A DNA stretch of 64,000 nucleotides, from positions 2,976,001 through 3,040,000 of the forward strand of contig NC_003155.5 in assembly GCF_000009765.2 (NCBI RefSeq). The letters run 5' to 3'. The position numbers and the translations under genes are program-made. The notes beneath the pieces are model-generated. The model saw only the letters and a program-made list of their open reading frames with translations. It was not told the origin of the DNA and did no database searches. Below, piece after piece: positions 24,542 through 33,048 of the stretch; positions within the stretch are counted from its first letter, which is position 1, and each line of letters opens with the position of its first letter. This DNA is from Streptomyces avermitilis MA-4680 = NBRC 14893. GTDB lineage: Bacteria > Actinomycetota > Actinomycetes > Streptomycetales > Streptomycetaceae.

Positions 24542-27436
24542 TCAGCTGCAACCGCTGGTCGAGCCGCAACCCTCGCAGATGTAGCAGGAGCCGGCCCGCT
24601 GCATCTTGGTACCGCAGGAGAAGCACAGCGGGGCGTCCGCCTGGATGCCCAGCTGCATCTCCACCAGCTCGGCGCTGGTGTGGGCCTGCTTCGGGGCGGG
24701 CACCGCCGCCGCGACCTCGGCCTTGGGGGTGGCGACGGCCTTCAGCTCCTGCGCACGGGGCGCGGACTGGGCCAGGCCCTCGACGTCCATGTCGACATCG
24801 TCGGACGGCTCGTAGGAACCCGTCTCCAGGTGACGCTGGCGCTCCTCGGCGGAGTGGATGCCGAGCGCGGACCGCGTCTCGAAGGGCAGGAAGTCGAGCG
24901 CCAGACGACGGAAGATGTAGTCGACGATCGACTGCGCCATCCGGACGTCCGGGTCGTCCGTCATACCGGCCGGCTCGAAGCGCATGTTCGTGAACTTCGA
25001 GACGTACGTCTCCAGCGGCACGCCGTACTGCAGACCCACCGAGACGGCGATCGAGAAGGCGTCCATCATGCCCGCGAGGGTGGAGCCCTGCTTCGACATC
25101 TTCAGGAAGACCTCGCCGAGACCGTCGTCCGGGTAGGAGTTGGCGGTCATGTAGCCCTCGGCGCCACCGACCGTGAAGGACGTCGTGATCCCGGGACGGC
25201 CCTTGGGCAGGCGCTTGCGGACCGGGCGGTACTCGACGACCTTCTCGACGGCCTCACGGATCGTCGCCTCGGTCTTCGCGGTCACCTCGGCCTTCTCGGT
25301 CTCCTTCTTCTTCGCGGAGAGCGGTTGGCCGACCTTGCAGTTGTCGCGGTAGATCGCGAGCGCCTTGACGCCCATCTTCCAGGCCTCGAAGTAGACCTCT
25401 TCGACGTCCTCGACGGTCGCCGTCTCCGGCAGGTTGACCGTCTTGGAGAGCGCGCCGGAGATCCAGGGCTGAATCGCGGCCATCATGCGGACGTGGCCCA
25501 TCGCGGAGATGGAGCGCTCGCCCATGGCGCAGTCGAAGACCTCGTAGTGCTCGTGCTTGAGACCCGGGGCGTCGATCACATTGCCGTTCTCGGCGATGTG
25601 GGCGACGATCGCCTCGATCTGCTCCTCCTGGTAGCCCAGGCGGCGCAGGGCCTGCGGGACGGTGCCGTTGACGATCTGCATCGAACCGCCGCCGACCAGC
25701 TTCTTGAACTTGACCAGCGCGAGGTCGGGCTCAAGACCGGTGGTGTCGCAGGACATCGCGAGACCGATGGTTCCGGTGGGCGCGATGACCGAGGCCTGCG
25801 CGTTGCGGAAGCCGTTCTTCTCGCCGAGGTGCAGCACGTCCTGCCAGGCCTCCGTGGCGGCGGCCCAGATCGGCGTGTCCAGGTCGTCCACGCGGACGGC
25901 CACGCCGTTGGCGTCGGAGTGCTGCTTCATGACGCGCTGGTGCGGCTGCGCGTTACGGGCGTATCCGTCGTACGGGCCGACGACCGCGGCGAGCTCGGCG
26001 GAGCGCTTGTACGAGGTGCCGGTCATCAGCGAGGTGATGGCACCGGCGAGGGCGCGGCCGCCGTCGGAGTCGTACGCGTGGCCGGTCGCCATCAGCAGGG
26101 CGCCCAGGTTGGCGTAACCGATGCCCAGCTGACGGAAGGCGCGGGTGTTCTCGCCGATCTTCTGGGTCGGGAAGTCCGCGAAGCAGATGGAGATGTCCAT
26201 CGCGGTGATGACCAGCTCGACGACCTTGGCGAAGCGCTCGACCTCGAAGGACTGGCGGCCCTTGCCGTCGTCCTTCAGGAACTTCATCAGGTTCAGCGAG
26301 GCGAGGTTGCAGGACGTGTTGTCCAGGTGCATGTACTCGCTGCACGGGTTCGAGCCGTTGATACGGCCGGACTCCGGGCACGTGTGCCAGTGGTTGATCG
26401 TGTCGTCGTACTGGATGCCCGGGTCGGCGCAGGCCCAGGCGGCCTCGGCCATCTTGCGGAAGAGCGACTTGGCGTCGACCTCCTCGATGACCTCGCCGGT
26501 CATGCGGGACGTCAGACCGAACTTGCCGCCCTCCTCGACCGCCTTCATGAACGTGTCGTTCACGCGGACCGAGTTGTTGGCGTTCTGGTACTGGACGGAC
26601 GTGATGTCGTCGCCGCCCAGGTCCATGTCGAAGCCCGCGTCACGCAGGGCGCGGATCTTCTCCTCCTCCTTGACCTTGGTCTCGATGAAGTCCTCGATGT
26701 CGGGGTGGTCGACGTCGAGGATGACCATCTTGGCCGCGCGGCGCGTGGCGCCGCCCGACTTGATCGTTCCTGCGGAGGCGTCGGCACCGCGCATGAAGGA
26801 GACGGGACCCGAGGCGTTGCCACCCGAGGAGAGGAGCTCCTTGGAGGAGCGGATACGGGAGAGGTTCAGGCCGGCGCCGGAGCCGCCCTTGAAGATCATG
26901 CCCTCTTCCTTGTACCAGTCGAGGATCGACTCCATGGAGTCGTCGACCGCCAGGATGAAGCAGGCGGAGACCTGCTGGGGCTGCGGAGTCCCGACGTTGA
27001 ACCAGACGGGGCTGTTGAAGCTGAAGATCTGGTGCAGGAGGGCGTACGCCAGCTCGTGCTCGAAGATCTCGGCGTCGGCGGGCGAGGCGAAGTACTTGTA
27101 GTCCTCGCCGGCCTTCCGGTACGTCTTCACGATGCGGTCGATGAGCTGCCTGAGGCTCACTTCGCGCTGCGGGGTGCCGACGGCACCGCGGAAGTACTTG
27201 CTGGTGACGATGTTGACCGCGTTCACCGACCAGAAGTCGGGGAACTCGACGCCACGCTGCTCGAAGTTGACCGAGCCGTCGCGCCAGTTGGTCATGACGA
27301 CGTCACGGCGCGCCCACTCGACCTCGTCGTACGGGTGCACGCCCGGAGTCGTGTGGATGCGCTCGATGCGCAGCCCCTTGGCCTTGGTGCCCTTGGCGCG
27401 GGAACCTCGTGCCGGACCGCTCGCCGTCTCTGTCAT
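24542..27436 (-). CDS. nrdJ: adenosylcobalamin-dependent (class II) ribonucleotide reductase
   Basis: A 964-residue class II RNR. Active-site signatures are NPCSEYMHLDNTSCNLASLN and GTIGLAMSCDTTGLEPDLAL. The Cys-rich C-terminus (CFSCGTKMQRAGSCYICEG, then CGSTSGCS) is the redox/zinc tail. It reduces ribonucleotides to deoxyribonucleotides using AdoCbl and needs no oxygen. The start ATG at 27436 is preceded by GGGAGG. It lies downstream of nrdR, 149 bp away on the same strand, matching the nrdRJ operon known in Streptomyces, where NrdR represses it. Confidence 0.97.
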   Translation of the reverse strand: MTETASGPARGSRAKGTKAKGLRIERIHTTPGVHPYDEVEWARRDVVMTNWRDGSVNFEQRGVEFPDFWSVNAVNIVTSKYFRGAVGTPQREVSLRQLIDRIVKTYRKAGEDYKYFASPADAEIFEHELAYALLHQIFSFNSPVWFNVGTPQPQQVSACFILAVDDSMESILDWYKEEGMIFKGGSGAGLNLSRIRSSKELLSSGGNASGPVSFMRGADASAGTIKSGGATRRAAKMVILDVDHPDIEDFIETKVKEEEKIRALRDAGFDMDLGGDDITSVQYQNANNSVRVNDTFMKAVEEGGKFGLTSRMTGEVIEEVDAKSLFRKMAEAAWACADPGIQYDDTINHWHTCPESGRINGSNPCSEYMHLDNTSCNLASLNLMKFLKDDGKGRQSFEVERFAKVVELVITAMDISICFADFPTQKIGENTRAFRQLGIGYANLGALLMATGHAYDSDGGRALAGAITSLMTGTSYKRSAELAAVVGPYDGYARNAQPHQRVMKQHSDANGVAVRVDDLDTPIWAAATEAWQDVLHLGEKNGFRNAQASVIAPTGTIGLAMSCDTTGLEPDLALVKFKKLVGGGSMQIVNGTVPQALRRLGYQEEQIEAIVAHIAENGNVIDAPGLKHEHYEVFDCAMGERSISAMGHVRMMAAIQPWISGALSKTVNLPETATVEDVEEVYFEAWKMGVKALAIYRDNCKVGQPLSAKKKETEKAEVTAKTEATIREAVEKVVEYRPVRKRLPKGRPGITTSFTVGGAEGYMTANSYPDDGLGEVFLKMSKQGSTLAGMMDAFSIAVSVGLQYGVPLETYVSKFTNMRFEPAGMTDDPDVRMAQSIVDYIFRRLALDFLPFETRSALGIHSAEERQRHLETGSYEPSDDVDMDVEGLAQSAPRAQELKAVATPKAEVAAAVPAPKQAHTSAELVEMQLGIQADAPLCFSCGTKMQRAGSCYICEGCGSTSGCS

Positions 27437-27585
27437 GCCGCCTCCCTGTACCGGGCTAAAACGCCCTGAAGTGCCTCGTTCTTCCCGTGGCACGGTGTGT
27501 GTCTGCTTGTCGCGCACGCCGTTCGCGGCTGCGCGCAACGGGTCTGTGGTCGCCTCCGATCAGACCGGCCCGGCCGGCCTGCCCG

Positions 27586-28149
27586 TCAGTCGGCGACGGT
27601 GGCGGGAACGGGGACTTCGACAGTCCCTCCGGACCCGCGGTCGGTTCCCTGGCGCTCGGCGCCAGCGTCTTCGTGGTCCTCGTCGTCCACGGCGGGGCGC
27701 TCCCGCTGCTCTTCCCTGAGTTCCGCGATCGCGGCCTCGAAGTCCTCCAGCGAGTCGAACGCCCGGTAGACGGACGCGAACCGCAGATAGGCGACGAGGT
27801 CGAGCTCCCGCAAGGGGCCGAGTATGGCCAGCCCCACGTCATGGGTGGTCAGCTCGGCGCTTCCGGTGGCGCGCACCGCCTCCTCGACCCGCTGGCCGAG
27901 CTGGGCGAGTGCGTCCTCGGTGACAGGCCGCCCCTGACATGCCTTGCGCACGCCGTTGATGACCTTGGTGCGGCTGAAGGGCTCGGTGACTCCGGACCGC
28001 TTCACCACCATCAGCGAGCACGTCTCCACGGTCGTGAAACGACGGGAGCAGTCGGGGCACTGGCGGCGCCTGCGGATCGACGTGCCGTCATCGGTCGTAC
28101 GACTGTCGACGACGCGGCTGTCCGGGTGCCTGCAGAAGGGGCAGTGCAT
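27586..28149 (-). CDS. nrdR: transcriptional repressor NrdR
   Basis: A 187-residue regulator. An N-terminal zinc ribbon (CPFC at 3-6, CPDC at 31-34) is followed by RRFTTVE and the ATP-cone ([20 protein letters not shown]). It senses ATP/dATP and represses RNR genes through NrdR boxes. The C-terminal about 35 residues are an acidic low-complexity extension ([15 protein letters not shown]). It is the first gene of nrdR-nrdJ; two NrdR boxes lie 110-153 bp upstream. Confidence 0.97.
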   Translation of the reverse strand: MHCPFCRHPDSRVVDSRTTDDGTSIRRRRQCPDCSRRFTTVETCSLMVVKRSGVTEPFSRTKVINGVRKACQGRPVTEDALAQLGQRVEEAVRATGSAELTTHDVGLAILGPLRELDLVAYLRFASVYRAFDSLEDFEAAIAELREEQRERPAVDDEDHEDAGAERQGTDRGSGGTVEVPVPATVAD

Positions 28150-28258
28150 GGCTCCAACCCTCCTTCACAGCACGACTCATAGACCTCGTGAGGCCTCACG
28201 GGCCCCTCGAAGCAGCCCCAAGCATAGGCGATGGCCGGACCTTCGGAAGACCGGGGGA

Positions 28259-28271
28259 CCACAACTTGTGG
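28259..28271. promoter_or_regulatory. NrdR box 1
   Basis: The palindrome CCACAACTTGTGG resembles Streptomyces NrdR boxes. Its centre is 31 bp (about three helical turns) from box 2, the normal arrangement. Confidence 0.8.
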
Positions 28272-28289
28272 GCTGCCGCCGCAATGCAA

Positions 28290-28302
28290 CCACTAGATGT
28301 GG
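28290..28302. promoter_or_regulatory. NrdR box 2
   Basis: CCACTAGATGTGG; on the minus strand it reads CCACATCTAGTGG, like the boxes described for S. coelicolor nrdRJ. Confidence 0.8.
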
Positions 28303-28592
28303 GGCCTGACTCGTAAATCCACCCACGACGCGCGTGTCGTGCGCGTATGGGCATGTGCCGCACGGCCATACCGCTCCAGCAGGCACGGAGATACGGTGGG
28401 CGGTGTGGGGAAAGGGGGTCGGTTCCCCCTTGACAGGGTGCGCGATGGCAGACTGGGCGCCGACCCGCGTCGGCCCACAAGGCCCTCACTTCGGCGCTGA
28501 AGAGTACAGCAATAGGCACTTTTGTCCGCCGGATGCGACATCAGCCATACACGCAGACGCTTGATCACGTCAGGCAATCCGCGTTTTTTCAC

Positions 28593-28608
28593 TCGAACGT
28601 GTGTTTGG
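28593..28608 (+). promoter_or_regulatory. SOS box (LexA operator) of lexA
   Basis: TCGAAC-GTGT-GTTTGG matches the actinobacterial SOS consensus TCGAACNNNNGTTCGA at 14 of 16 positions counting the free spacer. It overlaps the candidate -35. Confidence 0.8.
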
Positions 28609-28634
28609 CGCAACCTTTCGAAAGCAACTACCGT
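28605..28634 (+). promoter_or_regulatory. lexA promoter
   Basis: The -35 TTGGCG (28605-28610) and -10 TACCGT (28629-28634) are separated by 18 bp. The predicted start near 28641 gives a leader of about 27 nt. Overlap with the SOS box explains autorepression. Confidence 0.6.
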
Positions 28635-28667
28635 TGTCCAGCAGGGAGACCATCGAGAGGGGCCGAC

Positions 28668-29447
28668 GTGACCACCACCGCAGACAGTGCCACCATCACT
28701 GCCCAGGACCGCTCCCAGGGCCGACTCGAGCCGGTGCATGCGATGAACGAAGCCACAAGCCACGAGGGACCCAAGCGCTCCCTGCCAGGCCGACCTCCAG
28801 GCATTCGCGCCGACAGCTCGGGACTGACCGACCGGCAGCGCCGGGTGATCGAGGTCATCAGGGACTCGGTGCAGCGGCGCGGCTACCCGCCGTCGATGCG
28901 GGAGATCGGCCAGGCGGTCGGGCTCTCCAGCACCTCTTCGGTCGCACACCAGCTCATGGCACTGGAACGCAAGGGCTTCCTGCGCCGCGACCCGCACCGC
29001 CCGCGCGCATACGAGGTGCGTGGATCGGACCAGTCGTCCTCCGTGCAGCCCACGGACACGGCGGGCAAGCCGGCCGCGTCGTACGTGCCCCTCGTCGGCC
29101 GCATCGCCGCCGGTGGGCCCATCCTCGCCGAGGAGTCGGTCGAGGATGTCTTCCCGCTCCCGAGGCAGCTGGTCGGCGACGGTGAGCTGTTCGTCCTGAA
29201 GGTCGTCGGCGACTCCATGATCGAGGCCGCCATCTGCGACGGGGACTGGGTGACGGTCCGCCGCCAGCCCGTCGCCGAGAACGGCGACATCGTGGCCGCG
29301 ATGCTGGACGGCGAGGCCACGGTGAAGCGCTTCAAGCGCGAGGACGGCCATGTGTGGCTGCTCCCGCACAACTCCGCGTACCAGCCGATCCCCGGTGACG
29401 AGGCGACGATCCTCGGCAAGGTGGTGGCGGTGCTGCGGCGGGTGTGA
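28668..29447 (+). CDS. lexA: LexA repressor of the SOS response
   Basis: A 259-residue protein. The winged helix (about 52-115) contains [20 protein letters not shown] and the recognition segment [20 protein letters not shown]. The C-terminal peptidase domain has the autocleavage site Ala148-Gly149 (RIAAGGP), nucleophile Ser183 ([15 protein letters not shown]) and general base Lys220 (EATVKRF). RecA filaments trigger self-cleavage. The GTG at 28668 is supported by GAGAGGGG. The about 50-residue N-terminal extension is longer than in E. coli; an ATG at codon 26 is a weaker alternative. Confidence 0.97.
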   Translation: MTTTADSATITAQDRSQGRLEPVHAMNEATSHEGPKRSLPGRPPGIRADSSGLTDRQRRVIEVIRDSVQRRGYPPSMREIGQAVGLSSTSSVAHQLMALERKGFLRRDPHRPRAYEVRGSDQSSSVQPTDTAGKPAASYVPLVGRIAAGGPILAEESVEDVFPLPRQLVGDGELFVLKVVGDSMIEAAICDGDWVTVRRQPVAENGDIVAAMLDGEATVKRFKREDGHVWLLPHNSAYQPIPGDEATILGKVVAVLRRV

Positions 29448-29556
29448 CCCCCGCAGTCGGCGGCACACCACGCCCCTGACCGGGCCCCGGGACCACCTGC
29501 GCCGGTTCCGGGGCCCTGTGCCGTCCGGACCCCGGTCCAGGAGTCCGCGGCGCCGC

Positions 29557-29600
29557 GATCAGCCTGTCCCGCGGCCGAGGCCGTTGGGGGCAGGCTGATC
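29557..29600. terminator. hairpin between convergent lexA and dinG
   Basis: A 10-bp perfect stem (29557-29566 with 29591-29600), extendable by further GC pairs with one bulge. It ends just before the dinG stop at 29610. A second GC-rich inverted repeat lies at about 29478-29518. Confidence 0.6.
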
Positions 29601-29609
29601 GTCTTCCGG

Positions 29610-31643
29610 CTAGGCGCCTTCCGACTCCTTGGCCGCCTCTTCCGTTACTTCCGCCACTTCTGTCACTTCCGTCACTTCCGTCTTCTTCGCCGCCTCGTCG
29701 ATCGCGGTCAGTGATCTGCGGACCTGGTTACGGTCGGTGGTGTACCAGAAGTCGGGCAGTGACGCCTTCAGATAGCTCCCGTAGCGAGCCGTCGCGAGCC
29801 GCTGGTCCAGTACGGCGACGACGCCGCGGTCCCCCGAGGCCCGCACCAGGCGGCCCGCGCCCTGGGCCATGAGCAGGGCCGCGTGTGTGGCGGCGACGGC
29901 CATGAAGCCGTTGCCCCCGGCGTCCTCCACGGCCTTCTGGCGGGCGCTCATCAGCGGGTCGTCGGGGCGCGGGAAGGGGATCTTGTCCATGACGACCAGC
30001 TGGCAGCTGGGCCCCGGGACGTCGACTCCCTGCCAGAGCGAGAGCGTGCCGAAGAGGCACGTCTCGGGGTCGGCCGCGAAGTTCTTGATCAGCTCGCCGA
30101 GCGTCTCCTCACCCTGGAGAAGGATCGGGAACTCGGGGATCCGGGAGCGCAGCTCCTCCGCGGCGAGCTGGGCCGCCCGCATCGAGGAGAACAGACCCAG
30201 CGTGCGGCCACCGGCTGCCTGGATCAGCTCCGTGAGCTCGTCCAGCATGTCCGCCCGGTCGCCGTCGCGCGCGGGGCGCGACAGATGCTTGGCGACGTAC
30301 AGGATCCCCTGCTTCGGGTAGTCGAAGGGGGAGCCGACGTCGACGCCCTTCCACTGCGGAAGGTCGTCGCCCTGCGTGCCCTCGGGGGCGAGTCCCAGAG
30401 ATGCCCCCACCCCGTTGAAGTCGCCGCCCAGCTTCAGCGTCGCGGACGTCAGGACGACCGAACGGTCCGCGAAAAGCTTCTCCCTCAGGAGCCCGGACAC
30501 CGACATGGGGGCGACCCGCAGGGACGCGCCGAAGCGGTCGTGGCGCTCGTACCAGACGACGTCCCACTCGGAGCCGTTGGTGATCCGCTCCGCGACGTCG
30601 TGCACGCTCTCCACCGAAGCCAGCGCCTGCTTGCGCACCGCGTCCTCGTCCTGCACGGACTTGTCGCGGGTGGCGCCGATCGCCGAGATCACCGTACGGG
30701 CGGCGTCGCGCAGTGCCATCAGGGCGTACCCGAGGTCCTCGGGGATCTCCTCCAGGCGTCCGGGCAGGGCCAGCTCCATCAGCCGCTCGAAGCCCTCGGC
30801 GGCGGTCTGGAGCTGGTCGGCGGCCTTCTCGTTGACGAGCTTGGCGGCGCGCCGCACCGCGCGGTTGACCTGGCCGGGTGTGAGCTCGCCGGTCGCGACA
30901 CCGGTCACGCGGGAGACCAGCTCGTGGGCCTCGTCGACGATCAGCACCTCGTGCTGCGGGAGGACCGGCGCGCCCTCGATGGCGTCGATCGCGAGCAGCG
31001 CGTGGTTGGTGACCACGACCTCGGCGAGCTTGGCGCGCTCGCGGGACATCTCGGCGAAGCACTCGGCGCCGTACGCGCACTTCGTCGCGCCCAGACACTC
31101 CCGGGAGGACACGGACACCTGGGCCCAGGCGCGGTCGGACACCCCTGGCGTCAGGTCGTCGCGGTCGCCGGTCTCGGTCTCGTCCGACCAGTCGCGCAGC
31201 CGCAGCAGGTCCTGCCCCAGCTTGCTGGTGGGCGCGGCCGCCTCGAACTGGTCGAAGAGACCCTCCTCCTCGTCCTGCGGCACGCCCTCGTGGAGTCGGT
31301 GCAGACACAGGTAGTTCGACCGGCCCTTGAGCATGGCGAACTCCGGGCGGCGGCGCAGCAGCGGATGCAGCGCGTCGACGGTGCGGGGCAGGTCCCGCTC
31401 CACGAGCTGCCGCTGGAGCGCCAGGGTGGCGGTCGCCACGATGACGCGCTCCCCGTGCGCGAGCGCCGGCACCAGGTAGCCGAGCGACTTTCCGGTGCCG
31501 GTGCCGGCCTGGACCAGCAGATGGGAGCTGTCGTCGATCGCCTCCGCGACAGCTTCGGCCATGGTCACCTGGCCAGGGCGCTCCGTGCCGCCTACGGCAG
31601 TGACGGCAGCATGCAGGAGTTCGGGGAGTGAGGGCTTTGTCAT
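29610..31643 (-). CDS. dinG: ATP-dependent DNA helicase, DinG/XPD-like
   Basis: A 677-residue superfamily 2 helicase. Walker A is AGTGTGKS (46-53) and the DEAH box is LIVDEAHELV (238-241). Four cysteines, Cys114, 184, 190 and 196 (NYLCLHRL, then RECLGATKCAYGAECF), fit an XPD-type 4Fe-4S cluster. The C-terminal helicase half ends near GAGRLVRASGDRGVVAVLDQ. A C-terminal tail of EVTEV-type repeats is low in complexity. The role is 5'-3' unwinding of D-loops, R-loops and similar substrates in repair. It is convergent with lexA. No clear SOS box was seen before it. Confidence 0.93.
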   Translation of the reverse strand: MTKPSLPELLHAAVTAVGGTERPGQVTMAEAVAEAIDDSSHLLVQAGTGTGKSLGYLVPALAHGERVIVATATLALQRQLVERDLPRTVDALHPLLRRRPEFAMLKGRSNYLCLHRLHEGVPQDEEEGLFDQFEAAAPTSKLGQDLLRLRDWSDETETGDRDDLTPGVSDRAWAQVSVSSRECLGATKCAYGAECFAEMSRERAKLAEVVVTNHALLAIDAIEGAPVLPQHEVLIVDEAHELVSRVTGVATGELTPGQVNRAVRRAAKLVNEKAADQLQTAAEGFERLMELALPGRLEEIPEDLGYALMALRDAARTVISAIGATRDKSVQDEDAVRKQALASVESVHDVAERITNGSEWDVVWYERHDRFGASLRVAPMSVSGLLREKLFADRSVVLTSATLKLGGDFNGVGASLGLAPEGTQGDDLPQWKGVDVGSPFDYPKQGILYVAKHLSRPARDGDRADMLDELTELIQAAGGRTLGLFSSMRAAQLAAEELRSRIPEFPILLQGEETLGELIKNFAADPETCLFGTLSLWQGVDVPGPSCQLVVMDKIPFPRPDDPLMSARQKAVEDAGGNGFMAVAATHAALLMAQGAGRLVRASGDRGVVAVLDQRLATARYGSYLKASLPDFWYTTDRNQVRRSLTAIDEAAKKTEVTEVTEVAEVTEEAAKESEGA

Positions 31644-31875
31644 AGCGCGACCACCCTACGGGGCGGCACTGACAACCGGGTGCCCAAGGCCGGAGCGCGG
31701 GACGCGATCAAGGGCCGTGAAGGGGGTGGGAGGCGGTACTGCGCACGGCCGCGTACGGGCCTCGGAGCGGTCGCGCCGGCGATCAAGGAAGCGATCACGG
31801 CGGCGGGCGGATTCGGCACGGGGCTCCTCGGCTCGGAACCGGAACAGGGCGCGCGGTGTACTGAGACGGATCGCG

Positions 31876-33009
31876 CTACAGGAGATCGCGCAGGGGCCGG
31901 TCCCGGACCATGAGGGCCGCTCGTTTGTCGGGCAGGTCGACCTCGGCGGAGAACCGGAAGCCCGCGCCCAGGAAGGCGGACACGGAGGAGGTGTTGCGCA
32001 GATCGGGTTCAGCGACCACACGTGCGCAGGAAGGACGCCGGTCGAGTACGAGGTCGGCGACGGCTCGCAGCAGTGTGGACCCGAGGCCGCGCCCGCGGTC
32101 GGCGACACCGCCGATGAGGAGGTGAATTCCGGTGTCGTGGGGGCGGGCCGGATAGTGACGGGCCAAGGAGTCGAGGTCCGCGCGGTAGATCTCCCAGTAG
32201 CTCATCGGTGTGCCCTCCAGTACGCCGAGGCAGGGGACGCTGCGCCCGTCACCGCCCAACTGGGCGCGCAGATGCTGCTCGGTCACCGACTCGTCGCCCG
32301 CCAGCTTCCAGAAGGCGGCGACAGCGGGGTCGTTCATCCAGCGCCCGAGGAGCGGAAGGTCGCGTTCCGGGCGGACGGGGGCGAGCTGGAAGGTGCCCGC
32401 GGGGGTGACGGTGGGGCCCCAGTCCTCGACGCGGCCGAGCAGGTCGTCAGCGGCCCGGGTGACGGAGACGGCTTGCCTGCCGGCGAGGGCCTTGGTGTCG
32501 CCGAGGGAAGGCGGGGCGGGTGCGGGTGCGGTGGCGAACGTGACCGACGGGGCAGACGTGACCGACGGGGCGGAGGGGACCCTAGAGGCGGAGGGGACCG
32601 TAGAGGCGGCAGCGAACGGGGCCGCCGGATCAACGGCGTCGGAGCAACCGTCCGAATCCGCCGAAGCAGCCGTGGCGCCGGCGCGGGCCGGGACGGAGGG
32701 AGCGGCCGTCGCCGTGCCCTGCGCCTCGGGCCCCGCGTCCTTACGCCCCGCTGGCTCTTCCGCGCCTCCTACCGCATCTTCCTCGCCGCCCGCTGTCCCT
32801 TCCTCGCCTCGTACTGCACCATCCCCGCCGCCCGCAGCCTCTTCGCCGCCCGCCGCCTCTTCCGCGGCGAAGAGCGCGACGAGTTCGTCGGGCAGCCGCA
32901 GTTCCAGCGTGTCCTCGCTGTCGGCGGCTGAGCGGGCTGAGACGGCGATACGGGCGGGGTCCGCAGAGGTAGCGGGCTCGGCGTCGGTGCTCGCATCGGT
33001 GGGAGGCAC
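31876..33009 (-). CDS. GNAT acyltransferase, siderophore type (AlcB/IucB-like)
   Basis: A 377-residue protein. The C-terminal about 200 residues are an IucB-like acetyltransferase domain: FQLAPVRPERDLPLLGRWMN, FWKLAGDESVTEQHLR, PMSYWEIYRADLDSLARHYP, DRGRGLGSTLLRAVADLVLD. The N-terminal about 170 residues are an Ala/Glu/Pro-rich low-complexity extension, unusual for the family. It probably acylates a hydroxylated or free amine of the siderophore precursor. GTG at 33009 follows GAGGAG. It is the last gene of the NIS operon, 39 bp behind the synthetase. Confidence 0.88.
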   Translation of the reverse strand: MPPTDASTDAEPATSADPARIAVSARSAADSEDTLELRLPDELVALFAAEEAAGGEEAAGGGDGAVRGEEGTAGGEEDAVGGAEEPAGRKDAGPEAQGTATAAPSVPARAGATAASADSDGCSDAVDPAAPFAAASTVPSASRVPSAPSVTSAPSVTFATAPAPAPPSLGDTKALAGRQAVSVTRAADDLLGRVEDWGPTVTPAGTFQLAPVRPERDLPLLGRWMNDPAVAAFWKLAGDESVTEQHLRAQLGGDGRSVPCLGVLEGTPMSYWEIYRADLDSLARHYPARPHDTGIHLLIGGVADRGRGLGSTLLRAVADLVLDRRPSCARVVAEPDLRNTSSVSAFLGAGFRFSAEVDLPDKRAALMVRDRPLRDLL

Positions 33010-33048
33010 GGCGACGCTCCTCTCAGAAGACGGGGTGGGTCATGTTCC

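Larger units (their letters stand above)
28150..28667. other. 518-bp divergent regulatory region nrdR/lexA
   Basis: It contains the two NrdR boxes (28259-28302) on the nrdR side and the SOS box and promoter (28593-28634) on the lexA side. The middle part (about 28310-28560) shows no convincing gene. I looked for a cobalamin riboswitch and saw none. Confidence 0.7.

Noticed and set aside
28150..28560. Cobalamin riboswitch ahead of nrdR-nrdJ
   Set aside because: No B12-box-like core or supporting stems were seen. The region is explained by NrdR boxes and the lexA promoter.
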